Assembly (NCBI GenBank): GCA_022841545.1
Contig: JALHRF010000038.1
Span: forward strand, 1-33,988
Direction of reading: 5' to 3'
Length of the DNA: 33,988 nucleotides
From: Bauldia sp.
GTDB lineage: Bacteria > Pseudomonadota > Alphaproteobacteria > Rhizobiales > Kaistiaceae
Position 1 is the stretch's first letter. Every line of letters starts with the position of its first letter. The notes under the pieces are model-generated. The model was not told the origin of the DNA, did no database searches, and was given only the letters and a program-made list of their open reading frames with translations. The position numbers and the translations under genes are program-made. Shown here piece by piece: positions 7,935-15,938 of the stretch.

Positions 7935-9826
7935 GCCGCTGCCCGTCGCGGCGCCCGCGACCCGCGGGCCGGGGCAGCCCCGCTCGTCTCGTCGGCGAAC
8001 AATTCGGCCAGCTTCTCGGTCATCGCGCCGGCCAGTTCCTCGGCGTCGACGATGGTGACCGCCCGCTTGTAGTAGCGGGTGACGTCGTGGCCGATGCCGA
8101 TCGCGATGAGCTCGACCGGCGAGCGGGTCTCGATCTCCTCGATGACATAGCGGAGATGGCGCTCGAGGTAGTTCCCGGGGTTTACCGACAGCGTCGAGTC
8201 GTCTACCGGCGCGCCGTCGGAAATCATCATCAGCACCTTCCGCTGCTCCGGCCGGACGATCAGCCGCGAGTGCGCCCAGGCCAGGGCCTCGCCGTCGATG
8301 TTCTCCTTGAGCAGGCCCTCGCGCATCATCAGGCCGAGGTTCCGCCGCGAGCGCCGCCATGGCGCATCCGCCGCCTTGTAGATGATATGGCGGAGGTCGT
8401 TGAGCCGGCCGGGGTTGGTCGGCTTGTTGGCCTGGAGCCACGCTTCGCGCGACTGGCCGCCCTTCCATGCCCTGGTGGTGAAGCCGAGGATCTCGACCTT
8501 GACCCCGCAGCGCTCCAGCGTGCGGGCGAGGATGTCGGCGCAGGTCGCCGCGACCGTGATCGGCCGGCCGCGCATAGAACCGGAATTGTCGAGGAGGAGC
8601 GTCACCACGGTGTCGCGGAACTGGGTGTCGCGCTCGGCTTTGAAGGTGAGCGGATGCATGGGGTCGATGACCACCCGCGACAGGCGCGCGGCGTCGATCT
8701 GTCCCTCCTCGAGGTCGAATTCCCAGGCCCGGTTCTGCTGCGCCATCAGCCGGCGCTGCAGCCGGTTGGCGAGCCGCGCCACCGCGCCCTGGAGATTGGC
8801 GAGCTGCTTGTCGAGATAGGAGCGGAGCCGGTCGAGTTCGGCGGTGTCGCAGAGGTCCTCGGCGCGCACGATCTCGTCGAACTTCGTGGTGAAGGCCTTG
8901 TAGTCGATCATCGGCGGCAGGTTCGAGAATGGCGTCGGCATGCGCCGGGCCTCGCCGGTGTCCCGCGAATCCGACATCTCGCCGTCGTCCAGCATCTCCT
9001 CGGCGTCGGCCTCGCTCGACTCGCCTTCGCCGGCCTCGGCGTCGTCGGCGGAGGCTTCGACCTCTTCCGGCGCCCCGGCTTCCGCCGCATCGCTCTCCGA
9101 GGAGGCGCCCTCGTTCTCGTCGGCGTTGCCCTCGCCGCTCTCTTCCTCGTCCTCTTCCCCGCCCTCGGCGCCGAGCTCGTCTGCCATGTCGAGCGAGGCG
9201 ATCACGTCGCGGACGACGTCGGCGAAATGGCCCTGGTCGTCGACGGTCTCGGAGAGCCGCGCGAGTTCGTCGCCGGCCCGCTCCTCGATCCAGTCGCGCC
9301 AGAGCTCGACCACCTTCCGGCCGGATTTCGGCGGCGGCTTGCCGGTCAGCCGCTCGCGCACCACCAGCGCCACCGCATCCTCGAGCGGGGCGTCGGCGCG
9401 GTCGGTGACCTCGTGATAGTTGCCGCGGTGGTAGCGGTCCTCGAGCATCGCGGCGAGATTGTCGCCGACGCCGGCCATCCGCAGCGCGCCGAGCGCCTCG
9501 ACGCGGGCCTGCTCGACCGCCTCGAACACGGCGCGGGCGTTCCGCCCTTCAGGCAGATGGGCGCGGTGCACGGAGGGATCGTGGCAGGCAATGCGGAGCG
9601 CGATCGAATCGCCGAGGCCGCGGGTGACCGCGACGTCGCCGCGCGTCAGCTTCCGCGGCGGCTCGGGGAGCCGCGCCTTGGTGCCCGACAGCATCGGCCG
9701 GTCGGCCGCGAAGGTGACTTCGAGTTCCGGATTGCCGGCGATGGCGCGCATGCACCCGACCACCGCCCGCTTGAACGGATCGACGGGGGATTCCTTGGGC
9801 TGCGCGGGCTTCTGGTTCGTGGTCAT
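7931..9826 (-). CDS. cobT: Aerobic cobaltochelatase subunit CobT
   Basis: A 631-residue subunit of the ATP-dependent CobN/CobS/CobT complex that inserts Co2+ into hydrogenobyrinic acid a,c-diamide in aerobic cobalamin synthesis. It has an N-terminal CobT domain (about 15-210), a strongly acidic Glu/Asp/Ser linker (about 218-295) and a C-terminal von Willebrand A domain with the MIDAS motif DNSGSMRG (413-420). The acidic linker followed by VWA is the hallmark of CobT and its magnesium-chelatase relative ChlD/BchD. The length equals the Pseudomonas denitrificans protein. The ATG at 9826 (MTTNQKP) was chosen over a start 17 codons upstream, though neither has a strong ribosome site. cobS lies upstream in the same orientation, separated by a small opposing ORF. 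cobN is not in the window. Confidence 0.95.
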   Translation of the reverse strand: MTTNQKPAQPKESPVDPFKRAVVGCMRAIAGNPELEVTFAADRPMLSGTKARLPEPPRKLTRGDVAVTRGLGDSIALRIACHDPSVHRAHLPEGRNARAVFEAVEQARVEALGALRMAGVGDNLAAMLEDRYHRGNYHEVTDRADAPLEDAVALVVRERLTGKPPPKSGRKVVELWRDWIEERAGDELARLSETVDDQGHFADVVRDVIASLDMADELGAEGGEEDEEESGEGNADENEGASSESDAAEAGAPEEVEASADDAEAGEGESSEADAEEMLDDGEMSDSRDTGEARRMPTPFSNLPPMIDYKAFTTKFDEIVRAEDLCDTAELDRLRSYLDKQLANLQGAVARLANRLQRRLMAQQNRAWEFDLEEGQIDAARLSRVVIDPMHPLTFKAERDTQFRDTVVTLLLDNSGSMRGRPITVAATCADILARTLERCGVKVEILGFTTRAWKGGQSREAWLQANKPTNPGRLNDLRHIIYKAADAPWRRSRRNLGLMMREGLLKENIDGEALAWAHSRLIVRPEQRKVLMMISDGAPVDDSTLSVNPGNYLERHLRYVIEEIETRSPVELIAIGIGHDVTRYYKRAVTIVDAEELAGAMTEKLAELFADETSGAAPARGSRAPRRAAA

Positions 9827-9902
9827 CGGGCTGGCAGATTCTTCAGGGTTGCTAGCATAGCGAACGGAGTCGCACATATGTAGGCGTCAAGGGATCGCCG
9901 CG

Positions 9903-10133
9903 ATGGCCGACATTGAGAACCAGCCAATTCACATCCTTCGCGAATTGCGTGCCGCCATCAAGGCGCTTGACGACAAGGTCGACCGCGGCTTTGCCGATAC
10001 TCGTTCGTGCATGGAAAGCCTCCGGCAGGCAATCAACGGCGAGAGCGTGCTGGGCCGCTACGCCGCTTCCGAAGTCGAGGAGCGTCTGGAGTCGCTGGAA
10101 GATCGCGTCTCAAAGCTCGAGAAGGCGACCTGA
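9903..10133 (+). CDS. Small coiled-coil hypothetical protein
   Basis: A 76-residue acidic, mostly helical protein (MADIENQPIHILRELRAAIK, ending ERLESLEDRVSKLEKAT). The C-terminal third has heptad-like Leu spacing consistent with a short coiled coil. It lies between cobT and cobS but on the opposite strand. AAGGGAT lies about 8 nt before the ATG, which supports real translation. It has no signal peptide, membrane segment or catalytic motif. The family was not recognised. An antitoxin-like or adaptor role would be speculation, as no toxin gene is adjacent. Confidence 0.6.
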   Translation: MADIENQPIHILRELRAAIKALDDKVDRGFADTRSCMESLRQAINGESVLGRYAASEVEERLESLEDRVSKLEKAT

Positions 10134-10153
10134 GCGGACGTGTTCGCCTCCCC

Positions 10154-11137
10154 TCAGCTCAGCACCACGTTCGCCGCCGACTGCGGCAGTTCTTCGTTGA
10201 AGCAGCGCTGGTAGAACTCGGCGACCAGCGCCCGTTCGAGTTCGTCGCACTTGTTGACGAAGGTGACACGGAAGGCGAAGCCGACGTCGTTGAAGATCTC
10301 GGCGTTCTCGGCCCAGGTGATCACCGTGCGCGGGCTCATCACCGTCGACAGGTCGCCGTTCATGAAGGCGCTCCGCGTCATGTCGGCGAGGCGGACCATC
10401 TTCGCCACCGTGCCCCGGCCCTCCGCATCGCGGTAGTGCGGCGACTTGGCGACGACGATGTCGACCTCCTTGTCGTGCGGCAGGTAGTTGAGCGTGGTGA
10501 CGATCGACCAGCGGTCCATCTGGCCCTGGTTGATCTGCTGCGTGCCGTGATAGAGGCCCGAGGTGTCGCCGAGGCCGATGGTGTTGGCGGTGGCGAAGAG
10601 GCGGAACGCCTCGTGCGGCCGGATCACCTTGTTCTGGTCGAGAAGCGTGAGCTTGCCCGACACCTCGAGCACGCGCTGGATGACGAACATCACGTCGGGC
10701 CGGCCGGCGTCGTATTCGTCGAAGCAGAGCGCGATGTTGTGCTTGAGCGCCCACGGCAGGATGCCGTCGCGAAACTCGGTCACCTGCATCCCGTCGCGGA
10801 GCACGATCGCGTCGCGGCCGATCAGGTCGATGCGGCTGATGTGGCTGTCGAGGTTGACGCGCACGCACGGCCAGTTCAGCCGCGACGCCACCTGCTCGAT
10901 ATGCGTCGACTTGCCGGTGCCGTGGTAGCCCGAGACCAGGACGCGACGGTTGTGGGCGAAGCCGGCGAGGATCGCGAGCGTGGTGTCGCGGTCGAACAGG
11001 TAGTCCGGATCGAGGTCCGGCACATGCTCGTCGGAGGACGAATAGGCGGGCACCTCGAGATCGCTGTCGATCCCGAAGACCTGGCGCACGGATATTTTCA
11101 TGTCGGGCAGGGGCGCCCGTTCCAAAGCTTCGATCAT
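10154..11137 (-). CDS. cobS: Aerobic cobaltochelatase subunit CobS (AAA+ ATPase)
   Basis: A 327-residue AAA+ motor subunit of the cobaltochelatase. It assembles with CobT and drives cobalt insertion by CobN. Walker A is GYHGTGKST (70-78) and Walker B is CFDEYD (138-143). The N-terminus ([29 protein letters not shown]) is characteristic of CobS rather than generic MoxR ATPases. The start is the ATG at 11137, with GGGGGA ideally placed upstream; the 22 in-frame codons before it are not conserved-looking. cobS, a J-domain gene and bolA form a common alphaproteobacterial neighbourhood. No cobalamin riboswitch was recognised upstream. Confidence 0.95.
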   Translation of the reverse strand: MIEALERAPLPDMKISVRQVFGIDSDLEVPAYSSSDEHVPDLDPDYLFDRDTTLAILAGFAHNRRVLVSGYHGTGKSTHIEQVASRLNWPCVRVNLDSHISRIDLIGRDAIVLRDGMQVTEFRDGILPWALKHNIALCFDEYDAGRPDVMFVIQRVLEVSGKLTLLDQNKVIRPHEAFRLFATANTIGLGDTSGLYHGTQQINQGQMDRWSIVTTLNYLPHDKEVDIVVAKSPHYRDAEGRGTVAKMVRLADMTRSAFMNGDLSTVMSPRTVITWAENAEIFNDVGFAFRVTFVNKCDELERALVAEFYQRCFNEELPQSAANVVLS

Positions 11138-11208
11138 TGTTCCCCCGGGCGCCGCATGGCGCCGTCGGTTCGCTTGGGTGAGGCGGCGAAGGATTTTTCG
11201 CACGCGGG

Positions 11209-11234
11209 GACGGCAGATTTGCCGTCGGCTTATA
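11209..11234 (-). promoter_or_regulatory. Possible -10 element and leader hairpin for cobS
   Basis: On the minus strand TATAAG (11229-11234) lies about 90 nt before the cobS ATG, in the 129-bp gap after the J-domain gene. No good -35 box was found. Just downstream a perfect 7-bp stem pairs 11209-11215 with 11220-11226 around a 4-nt loop. It could be a leader hairpin, or a J-domain gene terminator lacking a T-run. Confidence 0.3.
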
Positions 11235-11266
11235 CAGGAGCGGACCGGCCGCCGCCACAGGCGAAA

Positions 11267-11866
11267 TCAGCAGAACCCGGCCGATTTCAGGTAGTGGTAG
11301 GCTTGGATGATCTCCCGCAGCCGGTCCTCGAGGCTGCGGTCGCCGCCATTGGCGTCGGGATGAAGCCGCTTCACCAGTTCCTTGTACCGCGCCTTGATCT
11401 CGGTTCCCGACTCGGTTCCGTCAAGGTCGAGCGCGTCGAAGGAGCGGCGGGCGAAATTGCCCAGCGTGCGCTGCGGCTTCGCCGTCTCCGGGCCGGGCTT
11501 GGCGCCGCTTCCACCGAAGAACCCGAAGGGATCGTTGAAGGCGTCCGCCCAGCTCTGCGGCTTGGCGCCGACCTTGTTGACGCCCATGTTCCAGGTCGGC
11601 CGGTGGCCGGTCGAAGCCGAACGCTGGTACTCGATGATGTCGTCGTCGCGCATCCCGGCAAAATAGTTGTAGGACTTGTTGTACTCGCGCACATGGTCGA
11701 GGCAGTAGCTGTGATACTGGCCCTCGCGGTGCCGCCCCTTGGGCGCCCGGTACCCTCCGGGCTGGTCGCAACCCGCCCACTCGCAGCGCGGCGCTTCCTG
11801 GGGAGCGGCCTGCGCTTCGTCGGGCTTGATGCGGATGCGGTCGAAATATTTGGAATTCAGGTTCAT
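11267..11866 (-). CDS. J-domain (DnaJ-like) protein
   Basis: A 199-residue protein with a C-terminal J-domain (about residues 135-199). The HPD tripeptide that stimulates Hsp70 ATPase lies in the stretch LVKRLHPDANGGDRSLEDRL. The N-terminal half carries Cys and His residues (CEWAGC...HSYCLDH) that could bind a metal. A Gly/Phe-like segment (NDPFGFFGG) precedes the J-domain, the reverse of classical DnaJ order. Such short C-terminal J-domain proteins are regularly found beside bolA and cobS in Hyphomicrobiales. The start is the ATG at 11866 (MNLNSKYFDRIRI), which has only a weak GAAG before it. The client and Hsp70 partner are unknown. The gene diverges from bolA across 84 bp. Confidence 0.85.
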   Translation of the reverse strand: MNLNSKYFDRIRIKPDEAQAAPQEAPRCEWAGCDQPGGYRAPKGRHREGQYHSYCLDHVREYNKSYNYFAGMRDDDIIEYQRSASTGHRPTWNMGVNKVGAKPQSWADAFNDPFGFFGGSGAKPGPETAKPQRTLGNFARRSFDALDLDGTESGTEIKARYKELVKRLHPDANGGDRSLEDRLREIIQAYHYLKSAGFC

Positions 11867-11950
11867 CGCTTCGATTATGGTCGGGGCGCTCGCGGCCGAC
11901 AAGTCGCGGATACGCAACCGTCGACGATAGAGGACAGGTGGAAACGAAAG

Positions 11951-12211
11951 ATGACGGCTGAGGAACGGATAACCCGCGCGCTTCGCGAGGCGTTCCATCC
12001 GGTGCGCATCAATGTGGTCGACGAGTCCCATCTGCACAAGGGACACGCCGGTCACCGGCCGGAGGGAGAGACCCACTTCCGTGTCAAGATCGCCTCCGAG
12101 GCCTTCGCCGGCAGGAGCCGGCTCGAGGCGCACCGCATGGTCAACGCCGCGCTCGCGGCGGAGTTCGCCCGCGGCCTTCACGCGCTGGCGATCGAGACTT
12201 CGGTCCCGTGA
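11951..12211 (+). CDS. bolA: BolA family protein
   Basis: An 86-residue single-domain protein. It shows the BolA signature: a variable N-terminal helix, then VVDESHLHKGHAGH, ETHFRVKIASEAFAGRSRLEAHRMVNAAL and a C-terminal HALAIET. BolA proteins partner monothiol glutaredoxins through a shared 2Fe-2S cluster and influence iron homeostasis and cell shape. The conserved His residues needed for this are present. The ATG at 11951 is preceded by GTGGAAACGAAAG, a reasonable ribosome site. It is transcribed divergently from the J-domain gene and converges on the GGDEF gene. Confidence 0.92.
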   Translation: MTAEERITRALREAFHPVRINVVDESHLHKGHAGHRPEGETHFRVKIASEAFAGRSRLEAHRMVNAALAAEFARGLHALAIETSVP

Positions 12212-12239
12212 GCCGCAGCGCCGGAGGCTTCGCGGCAGG

Positions 12240-12257
12240 GGCGCCGATCGAGGCGCC
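12240..12257. terminator. Weak hairpin between convergent bolA and GGDEF genes
   Basis: GGCGCC (12240-12245) and GGCGCC (12252-12257) form a 6-bp stem around GATCGA in the 51-bp convergent gap. Neither strand has a T-run, so function as a bidirectional terminator is only suggested by position. Confidence 0.3.
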
Positions 12258-12262
12258 GCCCG

Positions 12263-13453
12263 TCAGGCGACGAGATTGAGGGAATTCTGGCCGTCCCGGC
12301 CCATTTTTGCCGGCGGCCGCTCGACCCGGTTCCGGCCGCGCGCCTTTGCTTCGTAAAGGCCCTCATCGGCGGCGATCAGCATGGACTGCACGGTGGATTC
12401 ACGATGCACAGTGGCCACGCCGGCGCTCACCGTACTGCCGATCTCAATGCCTTCGAGTATCTTGCCACCCGCTTCGAACGCCACGCGCACGCGGTCGGCG
12501 ATTGCAGAAGCCTCGGCCAGGCTCGTTCCCGGCAGGAGCAATGCGAATTCCTCGCCGCCCAGACGGCCGACGCGGTCGTTCTCGCGGAGCACGGTGCGGA
12601 CGGTGTCGCCGAAGTGCCGTAGCACCGCATCGCCGATCGAATGGCCGAACCGATCGTTGACCAACTTGAAGTGGTCGAGGTCGAAGATCACCAGCGACAG
12701 CGGCGCATCGGCCGCCTGGCATCGGTGGAGCGCCTCCTCCGCCTGCTCGAGCAAGGCGCGCCGGGTCGCGACGCCGGTCACTTCGTCGGTTTCGGCAAGC
12801 CGGCGCTGGCGCGTCTCGCGGCGTTCCCGGATCAGGGCGATGACGAGAGCCGCCGTGCCGACGGAAAAGACGATGAGTTCGAAGTGGACCAGCCCGTACC
12901 AGCTCGACAGCGGCACCAGGCCGGCTTCCGGTAGCTCTGTCAGTGTCGATTCGGCGGCGCCGACGGCGAACAGGACAGCGTAGATGAGGAACAGCGCGAA
13001 CAGCGGCCAGCGGGCGGAGGCCTGCACCCGCGACCTTGCGAGTTCAATCGCGCCGGCGAGAAAATAGAGCGCCATGATGGCGAGCGCGATCACCGTCCGC
13101 ACCGTGGTCGGCACCGCGAAGGGCGGCGCCAGCGTCACGAGGGCGTAAAGCGCTACGCCCGCGACGATGAGGGGATAGGCCGGCCGGCGACCCGCGACCA
13201 CCCGCGCGGCGGTCCAGTAGAGGGCGGGCGCGATCGCGAAGGCAAAGACCGCCGCCCGCGCCAGGGCCGCGTTATCCCCCGCCGCGCCAAGGAGCCTGAG
13301 GGTCAGCGCCAGCGCCGTGACGAATCCGCCGAACACCCACCACAGCGCGCCGCGCGAATCCGGACCGCGCGGAATTGCGATGAGGAGGGCGAGCGCGCTC
13401 ACCACCGCAATGAAGGCCCCCACGGCGAGGAGCGTCGGCAGATCGAAGTTCAC
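12263..13453 (-). CDS. Membrane-bound diguanylate cyclase (GGDEF)
   Basis: A 396-residue protein that should make cyclic di-GMP from two GTP. About seven hydrophobic segments (residues 5-205) form an N-terminal membrane sensor of unrecognised class. A C-terminal GGDEF domain follows from about 220. Its active site is intact as GGEEF (299-303), and a product-inhibition I-site REND (290-293) stands at the canonical five-residue distance, so feedback inhibition is expected. The start is a GTG at 13453 with AAGGTGA close upstream. It follows the 3-hydroxyacyl-CoA dehydrogenase gene after 85 bp in the same orientation, so the two may be co-transcribed. The ligand sensed is unknown. Confidence 0.9.
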   Translation of the reverse strand: MNFDLPTLLAVGAFIAVVSALALLIAIPRGPDSRGALWWVFGGFVTALALTLRLLGAAGDNAALARAAVFAFAIAPALYWTAARVVAGRRPAYPLIVAGVALYALVTLAPPFAVPTTVRTVIALAIMALYFLAGAIELARSRVQASARWPLFALFLIYAVLFAVGAAESTLTELPEAGLVPLSSWYGLVHFELIVFSVGTAALVIALIRERRETRQRRLAETDEVTGVATRRALLEQAEEALHRCQAADAPLSLVIFDLDHFKLVNDRFGHSIGDAVLRHFGDTVRTVLRENDRVGRLGGEEFALLLPGTSLAEASAIADRVRVAFEAGGKILEGIEIGSTVSAGVATVHRESTVQSMLIAADEGLYEAKARGRNRVERPPAKMGRDGQNSLNLVA

Positions 13454-13538
13454 GATTCACCTTCGCGCGTCGAAAGGGCTTCGGCGTCCGCCGCGCAGGG
13501 GCCGCGGGAGAGACGCACGCGGCCGTCGCATCGAGGCT

Positions 13539-14420
13539 TCACCGCGTCGGGACCGGCGTCTCGCCGCGGTAATCGTAGAAGCCGCGTCCAGCCTTCCGGC
13601 CGAGCCATCCCGCCTCGACATATTTCACCAGAAGCGGGCACGGCCGGTACTTCGAGTCCGCCAATCCCTCGTAGAGCACCTGCATGATCGACAGGCACGT
13701 GTCGAGGCCAATGAAATCGGCGAGTTGGAGCGGACCCATTGGGTGGTGGGCGCCGAGCCGCATGGCGCTGTCGATGGCCGAAACCGTGCCGACGCCCTCG
13801 TGAAGCGTGTAGATCGCCTCGTTGATCATCGGTAGCAGGATGCGGTTGACGATGAAGCCGGGAAAATCCTCGGCGACCACCACCGTCTTGCCAAGGCGGG
13901 CGATCAGCGCCTTGGCGGCGGCGAAAGTGTCCTCGTCGGTGGCGATGCCGCGTATCACCTCGACCAGTTCCATCACTGGAACCGGGTTCATGAAATGGAT
14001 GCCGATGAAGCGGTCCGGCCGGTCGCTCGCCGAGGCCAGCCGGGTGATCGACAGCGACGAGGTATTGGTGGCGAGCATCGCCTCGGGTTTGAGGATGGGT
14101 GAGAGAACCGCGAAGATCTCCCGCTTCACCGTCTCGTTCTCGGTTGCCGCCTCGATCACCAGGTCGGCGTCGGCGAGGCCCTCGACTTCCGCGCTGGTCG
14201 CGATCCGTTTCAGCGACGCATCCCGTTCGGCCTCGGGTATCTTCCCGGAGGAGACCTGTCGGGCCATGTTGCCGTGAATGGTGGCGAGGCTCGACTTGAG
14301 ACGGTCCACCGAGACGTCATAGATGACGACGTCATAACCCGCGAGCGCGCAGACATGGGCGATGCCGCTGCCCATCTGGCCCGCGCCTATCACGCCGATT
14401 CTCTTGATTTCACGGGCCAT
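13539..14420 (-). CDS. 3-hydroxybutyryl-CoA / 3-hydroxyacyl-CoA dehydrogenase
   Basis: A 293-residue cytoplasmic enzyme that oxidises (S)-3-hydroxyacyl-CoA with NAD(P)+ in butanoate, fatty acid or polyhydroxybutyrate metabolism. The Rossmann motif is GVIGAGQMGSGIA (near 9-21). TNTSSL (118-123) and HFMNP (142-146) provide the Ser, His and Asn of the active site. The C-terminal helical domain (FIVNRILLPMINEA, then HHPMGPLQLADFIGLD) is complete. The size matches short PaaH/Hbd-type enzymes without a hydratase domain. The ATG at 14420 was preferred to a GTG at 14453 because the conserved sequence begins MAREIKRIGVIG. No etfA/etfB genes, common neighbours of this family, lie in the window. Confidence 0.9.
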   Translation of the reverse strand: MAREIKRIGVIGAGQMGSGIAHVCALAGYDVVIYDVSVDRLKSSLATIHGNMARQVSSGKIPEAERDASLKRIATSAEVEGLADADLVIEAATENETVKREIFAVLSPILKPEAMLATNTSSLSITRLASASDRPDRFIGIHFMNPVPVMELVEVIRGIATDEDTFAAAKALIARLGKTVVVAEDFPGFIVNRILLPMINEAIYTLHEGVGTVSAIDSAMRLGAHHPMGPLQLADFIGLDTCLSIMQVLYEGLADSKYRPCPLLVKYVEAGWLGRKAGRGFYDYRGETPVPTR

Positions 14421-14453
14421 GCGGTGCCAGTTCTCTTTTTCGGGTTCCTGCAC

Positions 14454-14482
14454 AAATCAGGCAAGGCTCCAAGCCTTGTCAA
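14454..14482 (-). promoter_or_regulatory. Candidate promoter with overlapping palindrome, 3-hydroxyacyl-CoA dehydrogenase gene
   Basis: On the minus strand a perfect TTGACA (14477-14482) is followed 17 nt later by a poor -10 match, TGATTT (14454-14459). The perfect 7-bp inverted repeat CAAGGCT-N3-AGCCTTG (14462-14478) fills the spacer and overlaps the -35 box. This arrangement suits a repressor, for instance of the TetR or GntR type often used for fatty acid genes. No such regulator gene lies nearby. Confidence 0.4.
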
Positions 14483-14756
14483 GGACGAGGTGGGCGGAGA
14501 GTGCCGAATTTCCCCGGCCAGGCGGTCAATTCCGACCGTTGAAACATCCGCACGATCGAAACGGGCGCCGCCGACGATCTGACGCCCTCGGCAATGCAGC
14601 CGGGCAGCCGGCGACGTTATCGCTTCGACGTCCGAAAGTGCGAGGAACGGTGCGCTCAGCCCGCGCTCCGCCCGAACCACGGCGACCGAAACTCAGGACA
14701 TTGTCTGGCGCGGTTCAGGTTCACCGATGGTCTGGCCGCCAGCGCCGTTCGTCGGC
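14483..14756. other. Intergenic, no gene seen
   Basis: Together with 14421-14482 this forms a 336-bp gap between the dehydrogenase start and the end of the first lyase gene. No protein-like frame or strong hairpin was found beyond the candidate promoter. Its base composition is less GC-extreme than that of neighbouring genes. Confidence 0.5.
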
Positions 14757-15449
14757 TCAACCCTCAATTGTGCTTTCGCGATATTCAACGATCAGGGTTT
14801 CAGGCGATGAGGCCCGATAGATGCCTTGCTTCCAGTAAACACTGCTACCGTATCCAATCATCCCAGTATAATCTACAATATGCTCGCCGTCCAGCCAGAC
14901 ATCCACGCTGCCTGTCGGGCCATCCGGCATGTTGAGTTCAGCTTCTAACGTATAATGATTTCCGCGGATGATGGGTTCATCGTCGATAAAGGCGAACCAG
15001 TCTTTATTGCTGCCGTCCGGCATCTTGGCACGCAGGTGTATTGCCAAATGCTCCCCGATCAGCTCAACGGCGAATTGGGCCGGACTCAACTCGTCGACAT
15101 CGTGGAACTGCCCGATGTGCAGCCATTCGCTTGTGTTCTCCGGGCCAGGCTCGACCCGAAACACGTAGCGGAGCTTGATGGTGTCTCCGGGGGCGTATTT
15201 GGTGGCTCCGGCGATCTCGGTGCGTTCCTTGATCGGCGTGTCCCCGCGCCACACGTCTCCCGGCCTCAACTCGAATCTGAGGACGCCCGGCTCGGGACTT
15301 TGAAGGCTCCAGGGACGGCCCGCGTTCTGCACCGAGTACGACAACCCGTTGACGTCGATGTCGTCGGGGTCGACCGGCGAAAGAGCATGCGCGGCTCCGA
15401 CGAGGCATATCGTCGCCGCCAGCGAAAAGTATCCAATTCCTGCGATCAT
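14757..15449 (-). CDS. Exported polysaccharide lyase-like protein (heparin lyase I / PL20-like fold), copy A
   Basis: A 230-residue protein with a signal peptide (MIAGIGYFSLAATICLVGAAHALS). The mature part follows the pattern of the 'heparin lyase I family' beta-jelly-roll: RFELRPGDVW, KERTEI, EWLHIGQFHD, FAVELIGEHLAI, SVDVWLDGEHIVDY and VYWKQGIYRA. Such enzymes cleave uronic-acid-containing polysaccharides by beta-elimination; the substrate here is unknown. The ATG at 15449 has GGGTAAG upstream. It is closely related to the RTX-bearing copy at 19694-20836 but stops just after the lyase domain (YRESTIEG), so it lacks RTX repeats. Its codon use is less GC-biased than the surrounding genes, which hints at later arrival or relaxed selection. 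Confidence 0.7.
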   Translation of the reverse strand: MIAGIGYFSLAATICLVGAAHALSPVDPDDIDVNGLSYSVQNAGRPWSLQSPEPGVLRFELRPGDVWRGDTPIKERTEIAGATKYAPGDTIKLRYVFRVEPGPENTSEWLHIGQFHDVDELSPAQFAVELIGEHLAIHLRAKMPDGSNKDWFAFIDDEPIIRGNHYTLEAELNMPDGPTGSVDVWLDGEHIVDYTGMIGYGSSVYWKQGIYRASSPETLIVEYRESTIEG

Positions 15450-15504
15450 GCGATGATCTTACCCGTGAGTTATGGCGACAATAAATCAGATCGATTTGTT
15501 ACGA

Positions 15505-15521
15505 GCCGGGCAAAGCCCGGC
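15505..15521. repeat. 7-bp perfect hairpin GCCGGGC-AAA-GCCCGGC
   Basis: A perfect inverted repeat with a 3-nt loop, 56 bp upstream of lyase copy A. There is no T-run on either strand. It may be a leftover terminator of the decayed nthA remnant upstream, or a dispersed palindrome related in core sequence to the repeats at 5148-5338. Confidence 0.4.
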
Positions 15522-15633
15522 ACGAAGGTTAACGCACCTGCGAAGGGCTTTGATCCAGCGCCGGCTGAGGGATGTCTCTTGGCGTCAGCGGGCTGAGGCT
15601 TGAGTAACGGCGGTGTTGCTTCTTCGACATCCC

Positions 15634-15716
15634 ATGTGCCTCCCATCCGCCGTCCGAGCGCGCTCCAGGCCGATCATCGCGTTTCTCGTGACCGGCGGGC
15701 GAGGCGGGAGAGTTCC
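15634..15716 (-). pseudogene. Remnant of the 3' end of a nitrile hydratase alpha gene
   Basis: About 80 bp match the 3' end of the intact nthA gene (plus-strand 21062-21150), including the near-identical block CGATCATCGC. The corresponding protein end would be [19 protein letters not shown]. The remnant has a 2-bp deletion (15660 region), further substitutions and no upstream coding sequence, so it cannot encode protein. It lies about 190 bp upstream of lyase copy A, the same relative position that intact nthA holds to the RTX lyase. That supports duplication of an nthA-lyase pair followed by decay of this copy. Confidence 0.65.
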
Positions 15717-15938
15717 CGGCCGCGGCGCCGGAAGCCGCACCCGCACGAGGCCAATCCCGCCAACCTCGCGCTCACCATCGCCTCCGGCGTCGACCGCGAG
15801 GGGGCGGAGGGCCAGGCCTTCAGCAGACCTTCAGCGAGGCGCTCAACGACGCGCAGATCGCCGGCGGCGGCCGGCCGACTTGGGTCCTCGCGGAGGGCCG
15901 TCGTTGCGAGCCGGCGCAGGTCCCGCCCGCGACCAGCG
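15717..15938. other. Non-coding stretch, possible frameshifted gene remnant
   Basis: No intact gene. On the plus strand a protein-like stretch reads NPANLALTIASGVDREGAEG (about 15762-15821). Near 15825 the protein-like reading seems to switch frame to QQTFSEALNDAQIAGGGRP. This suggests a broken gene fragment, but the family was not recognised and chance open reading in GC-rich DNA is possible. Confidence 0.3.
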
